From Leptolyngbyaceae cyanobacterium JSC-12 (GTDB lineage: Bacteria > Cyanobacteriota > Cyanobacteriia > Leptolyngbyales > Leptolyngbyaceae): a DNA stretch of 64,000 bases. Of this stretch, positions 51,661 to 60,023 are shown piece by piece. The notes under the pieces were generated by a model. It saw only the letters and a list, made by a program, of their open reading frames with translations. It was not told the DNA's origin and searched no databases. The stretch lies in NCBI GenBank assembly GCA_000309945.1, contig CM001633.1, positions 1,324,723 to 1,388,722 of the forward strand, read 5' to 3'. The position numbers and the translations under genes were made by a program. The first letter of the stretch is position 1. Each line of letters opens with the position of its first letter.

Positions 51661-52602
51661 ATGACATACACGATCCCCGAACTAGACAGTATTAGCCGCC
51701 AGTTAATGAGCCTGGAGCGCCCCAAGAAAGCGAAGATGTTGGTAGTGGATGACGAACCCGATAATCTTGATTTGCTATACCGCACTTTTCGACGTGACTT
51801 TCAAGTATTGAAGGCAGAAAGTGGTGTTCATGCTCTGGAAGTGTTGGCAGCCGAGGGAGAAGTTGCTGTCATTATCTCTGACCAGCGGATGCCTGAAATG
51901 AAGGGAACCGAGTTTTTGAGCCGAACTGTACCTCAGTTCCCGGACACAATGCGGATTATTTTGACTGGGTTTACAGATGTAGAAGATTTGGTTGAAGCTA
52001 TCAACTCTGGGCAGGTCTATAAGTACATTACCAAGCCCTGGAATCCTGATGAGCTAAAGGCAGTGGTACAACGGGCGGCTGAGACTTACGAATTGCTGAA
52101 GCAGCGGACAGAAGAACTACAGCGATCGCAAGCACAAACAGCACTCCTGTCAACAATTGTTTGTACTGTCCAGGAGGCAACATCAGTTGAGACGTGTTTG
52201 GCTCCATTGGCAGTTGCGTTTGGTAAGACATTTCATGCCGATGGCTGCATTTTGCAACTTGTGGAAGGGGATACTCTCACTGCTTCACAAGGAACTTTTA
52301 GCGCAGATGGTGCGATTGAAAATTGGTTAGCGCAAGATTCTTTAACAAAAGACGCGATCGCTGCCAGAAAAATGGAAGTAGCCGTTGATATTCCCTCCGA
52401 TAGCAGCCTGGCATCGGCTGAGCATTACACTAGCTCTGGCACTCAGGCTCACTTGATTGTTCCTGTTGTCTACCGAGATAAGGTGTTAGCTGTTCTCTCC
52501 CTGCAATGGAAGAAACCTTGTACTCTGCGAGAAGACGAACTCGTGTTGTTACACCTTTCTGCCCAACAAGTAGCAATTGCGCTGCATGGAATGATCTGCT
52601 AG
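51661..52602 (+). CDS. Response regulator with GAF domain
   Basis: 313 residues from ATG 51661. The receiver domain has the acidic pair Asp30/Asp31 (MLVVDDEPDN), phospho-acceptor Asp74 (IISDQRMPEMKG) and Lys in YITKPWNPDE. A coiled-coil linker (YELLKQRTEELQRSQAQTAL) leads to a GAF-like sensory domain (LAPLAVAFGKTFHADGCILQ, HLIVPVVYRDKVLAVLSLQW). There is no DNA-binding or output enzyme domain. The partner kinase is not in the window. Longer frames from 51622 lack typical sequence. Confidence 0.9.
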   Translation: MTYTIPELDSISRQLMSLERPKKAKMLVVDDEPDNLDLLYRTFRRDFQVLKAESGVHALEVLAAEGEVAVIISDQRMPEMKGTEFLSRTVPQFPDTMRIILTGFTDVEDLVEAINSGQVYKYITKPWNPDELKAVVQRAAETYELLKQRTEELQRSQAQTALLSTIVCTVQEATSVETCLAPLAVAFGKTFHADGCILQLVEGDTLTASQGTFSADGAIENWLAQDSLTKDAIAARKMEVAVDIPSDSSLASAEHYTSSGTQAHLIVPVVYRDKVLAVLSLQWKKPCTLREDELVLLHLSAQQVAIALHGMIC

Positions 52603-52648
52603 CATCCACTAAACTTTTCTTAAAACACCTCCATTTGTAAAAACTACA

Positions 52649-52676
52649 AAAAAGCCTCCACAACACATGGAGGCCT
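52649..52676 (-). terminator. Rho-independent terminator of psbD
   Basis: On the minus strand GCCTCCA-TGTGTTG-TGGAGGC is followed by TTTTTT. It lies about 28-50 bp after the psbD stop, so no psbC can be co-transcribed. Confidence 0.85.
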
Positions 52677-52701
52677 TTACATAAATCAAGAGTCTCAGAC
52701 C

Positions 52702-53760
52702 CTAGAGAGCGTTACCACGGGGGAGTACCTCCTCAGGGAAGACAAAGTTTTCGTGAGGCTGGTCTTGAGGAGCCATCCAGGCACGGATGCCCTCATTCAG
52801 CAGAATGTTCTTGGTGTAAAAGGTCTCAAACTCAGGGTCTTCAGCCGCTCGCAACTCTTGCGACACAAAGTCATACGCCCGCAAGTTGAGCGCTAATCCC
52901 ACTATCCCTACCGATGCCATCCATAGCCCTGTGACTGGCACAAACAACATGAAAAAGTGCAGCCAGCGCTTGTTGGAAAACGCAATCCCGAATATCTGCG
53001 ACCAGAATCGGTTTGCCGTCACCATGGAGTAGGTCTCTTCTGACTGGGTCGGCGAAAAGGCTTTGAAGGTGTTGGCAGAGTCCCCATCCTCGAACAGGGT
53101 GTTCTCAACGGTGGCACCGTGAATCGCACACAACAAGGCTCCTCCCAAAATCCCAGCAACCCCCATCATGTGGAACGGGTTGAGGGTGAAGTTGTGAAAC
53201 CCTTGCACAAACAGGATGAAGCGGAAGATGCCTGCCACTCCGAAGCTCGGGGCGAAAAACCAACTCGACTGTCCCAAAGGGTACATCAAGAAGACGCTGA
53301 CGAAGACGGCGATGGGCCCGGTAAAGGCAATCGCGTTGTAGGGGCGGATGCCCACTAACCGCGCAATCTCTATCTGACGCAGGCAAAACCCGATCAGTCC
53401 GAAGGCGCCGTGTAGCGCTACAAATGTCCACAAGCCGCCGAGTTGGCACCAGCGGGTGAAGTCGCCTTGCGCTTCAGGCCCCCACAAGAACAATAATGAG
53501 TGTCCCAGGCTATCTGCTGGGGTTGATACTGCCACGGTCAAGAAGTTGCACCCTTCTAGATAGGAGGAGGCTAGGCCGTGGGTGTACCAGGAGGATACAA
53601 AGGTGGTGCCGGTCATCCACCCCCCAATCGCCAGGAAGGCGCAGGGGAATAACAGAAGACCAGACCATCCGATGAAGACGAATCGATCTCGCTTCAGCCA
53701 GTCGTCGAGGACGTCGAACCATCCTCGGCTTGCTGGCGCGCGTCCGACTGCTATGGTCAT
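52702..53760 (-). CDS. psbD: Photosystem II D2 protein, monocistronic copy
   Basis: 352 residues, reaction-centre subunit that binds P680, pheophytin, QA and TyrD. Key residues are present: His117, Tyr160, His189, His197, His214, Trp253 and His268. Position 191 is Phe ([14 protein letters not shown]) where D2 normally has Trp. The usual psbC overlap is absent: the GTG frame inside the 3' end reads VVTLSRV and stops. A terminator follows. This fits a second, separately regulated psbD copy. GGAG lies about 10 nt before the ATG. Confidence 0.97.
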   Translation of the reverse strand: MTIAVGRAPASRGWFDVLDDWLKRDRFVFIGWSGLLLFPCAFLAIGGWMTGTTFVSSWYTHGLASSYLEGCNFLTVAVSTPADSLGHSLLFLWGPEAQGDFTRWCQLGGLWTFVALHGAFGLIGFCLRQIEIARLVGIRPYNAIAFTGPIAVFVSVFLMYPLGQSSWFFAPSFGVAGIFRFILFVQGFHNFTLNPFHMMGVAGILGGALLCAIHGATVENTLFEDGDSANTFKAFSPTQSEETYSMVTANRFWSQIFGIAFSNKRWLHFFMLFVPVTGLWMASVGIVGLALNLRAYDFVSQELRAAEDPEFETFYTKNILLNEGIRAWMAPQDQPHENFVFPEEVLPRGNAL

Positions 53761-54247
53761 ATCGTAAAACTCCAGATGTTTGAGTATGAGTACTTAAGAC
53801 GTGATTTACTCTGATTTAACCCTGAGCTTTCCAGATGACCAGGCACGGAAATGCCCAGAGTATGAGTAGAGTTTACGTTTCTTTACTGATTAACAATTAT
53901 ACGGATCACTTTCTAAAATTTCTAGCGAATTTCTTAACTCAACCAACCTCTTTTGCAATCTAAATTTATCGAGTTCTCAGTCGCATCCTCGCCACTTCTG
54001 CGATCGCCAAAATCCCTGAACCGTTAGGGGTAGGCAAAAGCTAAATGAAAATTGCAACTATAGAATTCCTTAAGAAACTAGTTCATAATCTTTTACTCTT
54101 CACTAATTGAGTATTGGCACTGAGTATTAGTACTCAATAGTAAGGATGGCATTTGGTTTAACATAGGTAGATTACTTGCCTAAGCAGATTCAACTGCCTG
54201 ATAGATTCAACAGATTCAATTGAGAAAAGGGTAAGAACTTAACGCTT
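53761..54247 (-). promoter_or_regulatory. psbD upstream region with repeated motifs
   Basis: 487 bp without a gene. GAGTATGAGTA occurs twice (near 53782 and 53858). TTTACGTTTCTTTACTGA at 53872-53889 has two TTTAC half-sites 10 bp apart, loosely like the HLR1 element bound by RpaB. A similar TTTACTCTGATTTAAC is near 53805. TGAGTATTAGTACTCA at 54121-54136 is palindromic. All assignments are by eye. Confidence 0.35.
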
Positions 54248-54979
54248 CTAACTGCTTAGTAGATAGTTCAACTCGGTTGTTAGCCACTCACTGAACATGC
54301 GGTTCAGAATCTCCTGGTAGCGCTCTGATGTCAGTTCAGCTGGGATGCACTCCTCTACCAATAGAAGATGGCAGGTTTGATCAATCATCAATGGCCCAAT
54401 CAGGTTACCTGGAGGTGAGCCAAATACGATCGCAGAAAGATCCGGCTTCAGGTTCCAGCGATAAAATTTTCCTTCATAGCCACAGTTGTAGCGTCGCTGA
54501 GCATCGACATCGTAGATATGAGCCGCTTCATAAAAACTGATTTCACCTTCCTGAATTTCGTAGAAAATTTCTTGTGCTAGCTTCTCGTAAGGCACAACAA
54601 GTCGATAGAGCAAAACCTGATCAAAATCAGCCTGATGTTCAGCAAAGTACTTTTTTGCCTCATTAGCAAATAAAGATTGAGCCAGCTTTTCTGCCAACAA
54701 GCGATCGCGAATCCCAGCTTCCCAATCCTCGGCTGTAATCATCTGATCAGAAAGCCAGGCAAAGGTATCACTCGCCCGGAACAATCGGTGCTCGTACCGA
54801 TGCTGATCTGCAACAGTCTGAATTTCTTCTGAAGTAATGCTAATACCACGCTCTTCAACCGCCTGATTAATAATTCGTTGGTAAATAATTTTTTGACAGA
54901 CTTCTTTGATTTGAACGTTTCTCTTAAGAGCAGAAATAATTTCTTCTGACTCAATATTTCCACCTTTGAACGTAATCAT
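54248..54979 (-). CDS. PpiC/SurA-like peptidylprolyl isomerase-family protein of locus B
   Basis: 243 residues. The N-terminal helical SurA-like chaperone part (YQRIINQAVEERGISITSEE, RDRLLAEKLAQSLFANEAKK) is followed by a rotamase-like segment (YFAEHQADFDQVLLYRLVVP, LAQEIFYEIQEGEISFYEAA, IGPLMIDQTCHLLLVEE). No signal peptide is seen, so it may act in the cytoplasm or leave with the transporter. Proteins of this type commonly accompany cyanobacterial C39-exporter clusters. It is last in the minus-strand locus B series. A helper for precursor folding is inferred. Confidence 0.8.
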   Translation of the reverse strand: MITFKGGNIESEEIISALKRNVQIKEVCQKIIYQRIINQAVEERGISITSEEIQTVADQHRYEHRLFRASDTFAWLSDQMITAEDWEAGIRDRLLAEKLAQSLFANEAKKYFAEHQADFDQVLLYRLVVPYEKLAQEIFYEIQEGEISFYEAAHIYDVDAQRRYNCGYEGKFYRWNLKPDLSAIVFGSPPGNLIGPLMIDQTCHLLLVEECIPAELTSERYQEILNRMFSEWLTTELNYLLSS

Positions 54980-55064
54980 GGTGCACCACCCTTACCATCG
55001 CATTGGATACGGGATGAGAAAACTGATCCAAGCATGCGTGTCATTTCTTATACTAAGCCAACAG

Positions 55065-55087
55065 CCAGTCTCCGCATGGGAGCCTGG
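55065..55087 (-). repeat. Hairpin between locus B genes
   Basis: CCAGTCTCC and GGAGCCTGG form a 9-bp stem with one mismatch and a 5-nt loop. It lies between the 183-aa protein and the PpiC-like gene and may attenuate read-through. Confidence 0.45.
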
Positions 55088-55145
55088 CAGATGGTGGTTC
55101 AAAACTAGAGCCTAAGCTCAGCGTGTTACCACATTCCCTGGAAAC

Positions 55146-55697
55146 TTAAAAGTTGATGTTTGCTGAATCACTTCCAACTGAGAATGCGAAGGAGGTGATA
55201 TCAATCATAGTTTGAGGCAATGCTTCTATATCGGCTGGAATATAGACTGTTTCAATTTCTGAGACTGTTTCAATTTCTGGATTTAACTGTGCTCCATTAC
55301 TCACAGCAGAAATCCCTAAATTCAACATTGGATTCAAATAATTACCACTGGCAGCGTATTCATGAGCCTCTATACTTTGATGGTTAACGAGGGCGATCGC
55401 GTTACCATATTTCTCATCAAAAATTGGCTGCCCTTCAATAGAGAATTGAACATCAGAAAAAAATAGAGGATTGAGTGGGAAGCTTATTTCGCCAAAAACA
55501 CTATCCGTATCAGTGCTGACATTGTAATTCAATGAAAGGCTTGATCTCGATAGCTGAAAATTGGATGAAGCTGGATCGCTTAACTCAGTTGAAAAATTAG
55601 CAGAGAGTATGGGTATTTGAGAATATAAACTTGCTGGATCTGAGAGGCTTGAATCAGCAGTGGCGGAAAGTAGAGAGGCTTCGGAAGTAGAAAACAT
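55146..55697 (-). CDS. Unknown protein of locus B (183 aa)
   Basis: 183 residues from ATG 55697, with AGAAGG 6 nt upstream. Very rich in Ser, Ala, Asn and hydroxylated residues (SLLSATADSSLSDPASLYSQ, LSANFSTELSDPASSNFQLS, SRSSLSLNYNVSTDTDSVFG). No signal peptide or membrane segment and no cysteine. A pair of ETVSEIETV units sits near the C-terminus, which is hydrophobic (MIDITSFAFSV). The N-terminus has no GG leader. Same direction and spacing as the precursor genes, so it may be an exported substrate. Family not recognised. Confidence 0.65.
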   Translation of the reverse strand: MFSTSEASLLSATADSSLSDPASLYSQIPILSANFSTELSDPASSNFQLSRSSLSLNYNVSTDTDSVFGEISFPLNPLFFSDVQFSIEGQPIFDEKYGNAIALVNHQSIEAHEYAASGNYLNPMLNLGISAVSNGAQLNPEIETVSEIETVYIPADIEALPQTMIDITSFAFSVGSDSANINF

Positions 55698-55795
55698 TTT
55701 GAACCTTCTTTTGTGCAGGAGCACAGCTAGAGAGTAGAAGTATTACAAGAGAACTTGATACGGAATAAAAGCTTAGATTGGAAGTACAAAAAGGG

Positions 55796-56104
55796 CTAGA
55801 ACCCAAAAGGAAAACCAGAAAAGAAACTTGACCCTTGACGAGAATAAGATCCCCAAAACAGACTAGTGCTATAGCCATTCATTGCAATCAATACAGGCAT
55901 AAAGATATTCATTGAAATGGCTGTATTGCCAATTGAAGTTCCACCAAGATTAATCACAGATGCGGATGATGCTGGGTAGAGACTTAACGATTGGAAAAAG
56001 GATTGAAAGATATACGGAAAAGGACTCATACCCTTTGACTTACGGCCTCCTGAAGGAGTTAACTCATTCATATTTTCCTGGTAATCAATATCAGTAATAA
56101 TCAT
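55796..56104 (-). CDS. Putative double-glycine peptide precursor, locus B peptide 4
   Basis: 102 residues. GAGGGAAACAATCC precedes ATG 56104. The leader MIITDIDYQENMNELTPSGG is an obvious relative of the leaders of the other three peptides (MII/NI..LNY.E). The predicted core after GG is 82 residues, starts basic (RKSKG) and is then rich in Phe, Ser, Gly and Tyr with hydrophobic stretches (SFFQSLSLYPASSASVINLG, MPVLIAMNGYSTSLFWGS). No Cys. It is the most divergent and longest member. Confidence 0.75.
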   Translation of the reverse strand: MIITDIDYQENMNELTPSGGRKSKGMSPFPYIFQSFFQSLSLYPASSASVINLGGTSIGNTAISMNIFMPVLIAMNGYSTSLFWGSYSRQGSSFFSGFPFGF

Positions 56105-56135
56105 GGATTGTTTCCCTCAAATCGACTATTGATGC

Positions 56136-56181
56136 CCCTGTTAAGGATCAAGATTTTGAATCAATCATTGCCTTAACAGGG
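56136..56181 (-). repeat. 11-bp perfect inverted repeat between precursor genes
   Basis: CCCTGTTAAGG (56136-56146) and CCTTAACAGGG (56171-56181) with a 24-nt loop, between peptides 3 and 4. No T-tract. It may be an mRNA-stabilising or attenuating hairpin. Confidence 0.55.
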
Positions 56182-56242
56182 ACTATGATTACACCCTTAT
56201 AGCTTCACTTCTCATCGAGCCTGAAATTTCAGAGTTTACTGA

Positions 56243-56461
56243 TTACAGACCCAACACGACAAGAGATGCACTGAGGCTATCAATGTTAATTTGAGTGGAG
56301 CCATTTGCTGAGTAAACACCTCCAGGACCAGCGGCAGTTACCGTGTAGAAAGTCGAAAAATCGTAGTTATAGGTGCTAAGGCTAGCGCCTAAATCAATTC
56401 CGCCTTCCAAATTCGTTGCTTCAACAGCTGTTTCTTGATAGTTCAGTTCAGAAATAATCAT
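56243..56461 (-). CDS. Putative double-glycine peptide precursor, locus B peptide 3
   Basis: 72 residues from ATG 56461, with an excellent CAGGAGGGAAAA ribosome site. Leader MIISELNYQETAVEATNLEG plus G. Core: IDLGASLSTYNYDFSTFYTV, then AAGPGGVYSANGSTQINI and SLSASLVVLGL. It is close to peptide 2 in length and sequence (shared NYQ.AVEATNLEGG and SLVVLGL), indicating tandem duplication. Small, uncharged, no Cys, Ser/Gly/Ala-rich mature peptide. Function unknown. Confidence 0.82.
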   Translation of the reverse strand: MIISELNYQETAVEATNLEGGIDLGASLSTYNYDFSTFYTVTAAGPGGVYSANGSTQINIDSLSASLVVLGL

Positions 56462-56525
56462 TTTTCCCTCCTGAAAAAGTTGCAATTGAAATGTTTAAAT
56501 GTGCTAACTACAAACCCATCACGAG

Positions 56526-56744
56526 CTACAGACCCAATACAACAAGTGATGCACCAAGGCTACTAATATCTAGTTGAGCAACACCTGTTGCGGCATAGCT
56601 TCCTCCCGGACCAGCAGCTGACACGGTTCCAAACAGTTGTGAGCTATAATCCCACGTACTGATGCTTGCGCCGAGATTAATTCCACCTTCTAAGTTAGTT
56701 GCTTCAACAGCCATTTCTTGATAGTTCAGTTCAGAGATAATCAT
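56526..56744 (-). CDS. Putative double-glycine peptide precursor, locus B peptide 2
   Basis: 72 residues from ATG 56744 with AAGGAG upstream. The longer frame from 56849 adds unrelated sequence. Leader MIISELNYQEMAVEATNLEG plus G. Core INLGASISTWDYSSQLFGTV, then AAGPGGSYAATGVAQLDI and SLGASLVVLGL. Nearly the same architecture as peptide 3, 64 bp downstream on this strand. Likely cleaved by the C39 domain of the HetC-like exporter after GG. Confidence 0.82.
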   Translation of the reverse strand: MIISELNYQEMAVEATNLEGGINLGASISTWDYSSQLFGTVSAAGPGGSYAATGVAQLDISSLGASLVVLGL

Positions 56745-56876
56745 GGTTAGCTCCTTCAACAGTAGTTGATGAATACTTGGCGAATGAAAGATTAAATTAA
56801 AGGTCATTTCATCGCCCAGTTTGATAAAAGTGAATGACTCAAGATGCACCAGAATGACAATTCAGACAGAAGATTG

Positions 56877-57098
56877 CTAGGGATTTCCTAAATATAGGAA
56901 AGATGTGCCGAAGGCTTGTATGAGTGATTGCAAACTGATTGTGGCTGCATAACTACCATTTGGACCTGCGGAGGATACTGTCTGAATTTGAGATAGCTTC
57001 TGGAAAAAATATGAGAGAGTAGCTCCAAAATTATCTCCACCTTCTGGGTTGCTTATTTCAACAGCTTCTTCCAAGTAATTCAGATTAGTAATATTCAC
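56877..57098 (-). CDS. Putative double-glycine peptide precursor, locus B peptide 1
   Basis: 73 residues from GTG 57098 with a consensus AAGGAGG 4 nt upstream. The leader is NITNLNYLEEAVEISNPEGG. The core is DNFGATLSYFFQKLSQIQTV, then SSAGPNGSYAATISLQ and a hydrophobic end (AFGTSFLYLGNP). It shares TV.SAGP.GSYAAT with peptide 2 but has diverged at the C-terminus. First precursor after the hetP-like gene, beyond a MITE-like repeat. Confidence 0.78.
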   Translation of the reverse strand: MNITNLNYLEEAVEISNPEGGDNFGATLSYFFQKLSQIQTVSSAGPNGSYAATISLQSLIQAFGTSFLYLGNP

Positions 57099-57332
57099 AT
57101 TTCCTCCTTTGCAATCTGCTTTTTTTGGATTTGTTCTATCTGAACTGTTATCTAAACTGTATAACTTCTAATTTTGAAATAGGGTGTTTTTTGCATTTTA
57201 TGTAGCCAATTTGGCGTTGATATTTAGATGAGAACCTTATTTGAAGTCATTGATGGATAGATAGCAAAAAATTGACCCATCCTGGAAAGGAATGTGCCAC
57301 AGATCAGACTTAAGAAAACTCAGTGATGCTAA
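57099..57332 (-). promoter_or_regulatory. AT-rich region upstream of the precursor genes
   Basis: About 230 bp of AT-rich sequence with no ORF, a likely promoter region for the four precursor genes. No specific factor site is recognised. Confidence 0.35.
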
Positions 57333-57474
57333 GAGGATGCTTTAAAGGCCTGGTTTCTATTGATTTGGACGACTAAAGTCGTTACTACAAACATAAGAAT
57401 ACGGATGAATACAGCTATTTTGTGGGGTTCTTAGTGATGATTTTAACCATTACTACCCTTTTCAAACACTCTCT
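57333..57474 (+). mobile_element. MITE-like repeat, copy 3
   Basis: 142-bp copy in the same orientation as copy 1. Ends GAGGATGCTTTAAAGG and TTTTCAAACACTCTCT. The interior keeps GACTAAAGTCGTTACTACAA. It lies between the hetP-like gene and the first precursor, possibly splitting a former operon. Confidence 0.75.
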
Positions 57475-57519
57475 AAAAAAGAGTCAACAGACAGGAATCC
57501 AAACTATTCTTGTCAGAAG

Positions 57520-57984
57520 TTATTTGAAGCTTAAGAACGAGTTCTCTAAAAACTTCAAATTGAATTGATTGTGAACCAGTGTATTTTCCCAAAGAGAAAA
57601 GTTACCACCTAAGATGCTATTTTCTTGAAAATCGATTGGTTCTAAATCATGAAGTTCATTAAGCTGGGTCAAGCAGTTTGATGTGGCTCGATCGCTTGAG
57701 TGAACAAGCAACATCTCCTTCTTATCGTGGGACAATTTCTGATTGGGTTGGGGCTGGCTAGCTGATGGTTCTGCAATCGCATTTAGTAAGCGATTTTCTT
57801 TTACTAAACGACTGTAGGTACGGTAGGGAATAAAGTAAACCGGGTTATATCCAGCGAACCGTAAAATTAGCACGCACGCCCAAGAATAACGCCCTTCTGT
57901 AATTGCCTGAACTACTTGATTGAATTGTTCAGGACTCATCACTTTGTTGCGTTTCTCAGATAAATGACTTTTTGGCAAATTCAT
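57520..57984 (-). CDS. HetP-domain protein
   Basis: 154 residues from ATG 57984 with AAGGT 8-10 nt upstream; TTG 58005 is an alternative. Residues ~15-70 match the HetP family: VMSPEQFNQVVQAITEGRYS, WACVLILRFAGYNPVYFIPY and RTYSRLVKENRLL. In Anabaena HetP promotes commitment to heterocyst differentiation and homologues modulate it. The C-terminal ~85 residues are not family-typical (polar, with a LGGNFSLWEN stretch). The gene lies 37 bp after the HlyD gene, so it is in the exporter operon. A regulatory role linked to the exported peptides is inferred. Confidence 0.82.
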   Translation of the reverse strand: MNLPKSHLSEKRNKVMSPEQFNQVVQAITEGRYSWACVLILRFAGYNPVYFIPYRTYSRLVKENRLLNAIAEPSASQPQPNQKLSHDKKEMLLVHSSDRATSNCLTQLNELHDLEPIDFQENSILGGNFSLWENTLVHNQFNLKFLENSFLSFK

Positions 57985-58021
57985 AACGTAAATACCTTTT
58001 TTCAATGGGGGCAGTTGAAAA

Positions 58022-59617
58022 TTACAAGCTCAAATTCGTTTCTTGCAACTTGCGAATTGGATCTAGCAAAACTTCTGCAATCCGGCGACGACGAGTCACA
58101 ATTTCGGCAGTTGCCGTTTGTCCAGCTTTGAGCGCGATCGCTTGCTGGTCTCTTGTCAAAGAACTACGCTCAAGGGCAATTTCTACACGATAAACTGCCC
58201 CCAATCGTTCATCCGATTTGATATCAGGTGAAATTGTGATGACCTTGCCTGAAAGGGTTCCATAGTCCTGATAAGGATAAGCATCAAACTTAATCTGAAC
58301 TGGATCACCCACTTTTACAAACCCCGCTTCTCGTGTGGGTAAAGCAGCTGCTAAAACTAAAGGAGCACCTTCGGGCGCAATTTCGGCGATCGCATGTCCC
58401 GCTTGAGCAACATCTCCACTTTTACGAATGTTTAGCGTGGAAATTATTCCAGTAGCTGGAGCCTTCAGCGTGAGTTGCTCTAGTTCTGCTTTGGCTTGCT
58501 TAAATTGTTTAAAGTTCTGCTGAATCTTTGCCTGCAATTGGGTTTTCTGTACCAGCAATTGCTGAACTTTTTGCTGGGACTGTAACTGCATCTCTTGGGC
58601 TTCTGCATACTTGCGAGTACGTTCAGCCTGGAGACGATTAAATTCAGCAAACACCTGCTGCAAATCTGCCCGCAAACGTTTTGCTTCTGACAGAGATTGC
58701 TGAATATCTCCTAGTTGTTGGGTCATGCTGCGTTGACGATCAGCAAGCTGTTGTTGTGCTTGAAACAACTGTTCACGGGCAAGGGCACCTTCATTCACCA
58801 AATACTCAAATCGGGATAGACGTTCCTGTTGAACTGCTGCATTTGCTTGTAACTGGTTCAGCAGCAGGCGGCTGGTGGCAGCACGGTCTTCTGCTTGCCA
58901 GATGGCGGCTTTTTGGCTTTCAATTTTAGCTCGCACTTGGGCAATGGCAGCATCTTGCGCCTGGATTGCAGCATTAGCAATCGCTTGTTGCGTTTGCACT
59001 TCCAGCCGCGTTTTATCAATCAATGCTTCAACCTGAAGCCGTTCTTTTTCATAGTTACTATGTGCCTGCACTGACCATTCCACCAGGTTGCGGGCGATCG
59101 CATCATCCAGTTTGGCAATAACCTGCCCCGCTCTTACAAGCTGGCTTTCTTGCACATAGACATTCGCAACTTTGCCAGAAACAACTGGATTAACCTTGTA
59201 GGTCTCGCCTTGGGGGATAAGCCGCCCCTGCGCTCGCCCCACTTCATCAATTTGACCAACCGCCGCCCACGTTGCAAATGCTGCACAAAATAGGACGCTG
59301 CTAGCCAGTAATTGATTGGGCAATTTGGCTGGAGGGCGATCTAGTACTGTTTGCAAAGCATTGGACCAGTTGCCTGGAACATTAGCGATCGCTGCAGAAA
59401 AATCAGATGTAGAACTAGGGGATATTATCCCTGCAGAGGTTGGCATAACCGCAATGGAAGCACTCGTTCCTCCATAAATCGATGCGACTTCGGGAGAAAT
59501 ATCCGGTTCAGGAATAGGAACTGAATGGTCCGCATAAAGGACAAACGATTCGGCTTCTGGAGGGGCAACAAACGAATTCGGATAATCGGGGAACAACGAC
59601 TCAATACGAATAGACAT
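58022..59617 (-). CDS. HlyD-family adaptor of locus B
   Basis: 531 residues. A long cytoplasmic N-terminus (~100 residues, Pro/Ser-rich) precedes one anchor (LLASSVLFCAAFATWAAVG). The lipoyl half (VSGKVANVYVQESQLVRAGQ), a very long Gln-rich coiled coil (about residues 180-395: YLVNEGALAREQLFQAQQQL, QLLVQKTQLQAKIQQNFKQF), the second half (LKAPATGIISTLNIRKSGDV) and a barrel (DPVQIKFDAYPYQDYGTLSG) follow. Typical type I secretion adaptor. It lies directly between the HetC-like exporter and the HetP-like gene. Confidence 0.93.
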   Translation of the reverse strand: MSIRIESLFPDYPNSFVAPPEAESFVLYADHSVPIPEPDISPEVASIYGGTSASIAVMPTSAGIISPSSTSDFSAAIANVPGNWSNALQTVLDRPPAKLPNQLLASSVLFCAAFATWAAVGQIDEVGRAQGRLIPQGETYKVNPVVSGKVANVYVQESQLVRAGQVIAKLDDAIARNLVEWSVQAHSNYEKERLQVEALIDKTRLEVQTQQAIANAAIQAQDAAIAQVRAKIESQKAAIWQAEDRAATSRLLLNQLQANAAVQQERLSRFEYLVNEGALAREQLFQAQQQLADRQRSMTQQLGDIQQSLSEAKRLRADLQQVFAEFNRLQAERTRKYAEAQEMQLQSQQKVQQLLVQKTQLQAKIQQNFKQFKQAKAELEQLTLKAPATGIISTLNIRKSGDVAQAGHAIAEIAPEGAPLVLAAALPTREAGFVKVGDPVQIKFDAYPYQDYGTLSGKVITISPDIKSDERLGAVYRVEIALERSSLTRDQQAIALKAGQTATAEIVTRRRRIAEVLLDPIRKLQETNLSL

Positions 59618-60023
59618 GGCAGTGCTCTAACGCGATGAAGAAAAGCGGCAGAGCAGCCCTGATTTGGATAGATGTGAATAACTCAATCTTTGAAAGAAAC
59701 AAGTATTGAAGTGCTGCTTAAACAGCGCTCAAAGGTGGATTTTAAACAGTGAATTAGAGTCGATGATTGAGTATTACACCAACGGTGGATATCCTTTCAT
59801 TTCATTATTGATATTTGAGATTTGATTGTTTTACAGATATTAATGGTGAGTATTTGATGAAAAGCGAAATTGAATTCAATCTGGATAGGCATCGGTTGCC
59901 TATATTTTAGGTGGGGGGTATCGAACTTTTTTGGGATCTGTTTCATCTTTATCATATCTGACCTCTATTCAGTTGATAGTTATTGATGCCAATTTGGCAG
60001 ACTTCTTTAGAGTTAGTCACAAA
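59618..60023. other. Intergenic gap between exporter and adaptor genes of locus B
   Basis: 406 bp, AT-rich, no convincing ORF or terminator. It may hold a promoter for the adaptor and downstream genes, or a long untranslated link. Confidence 0.4.

Noticed and set aside
57520-57984. HetP-like gene taken as evidence of a heterocyst-forming organism
   Set aside because: HetP and HetC relatives may also occur in non-heterocystous cyanobacteria, and no other heterocyst or nif gene is in the window.
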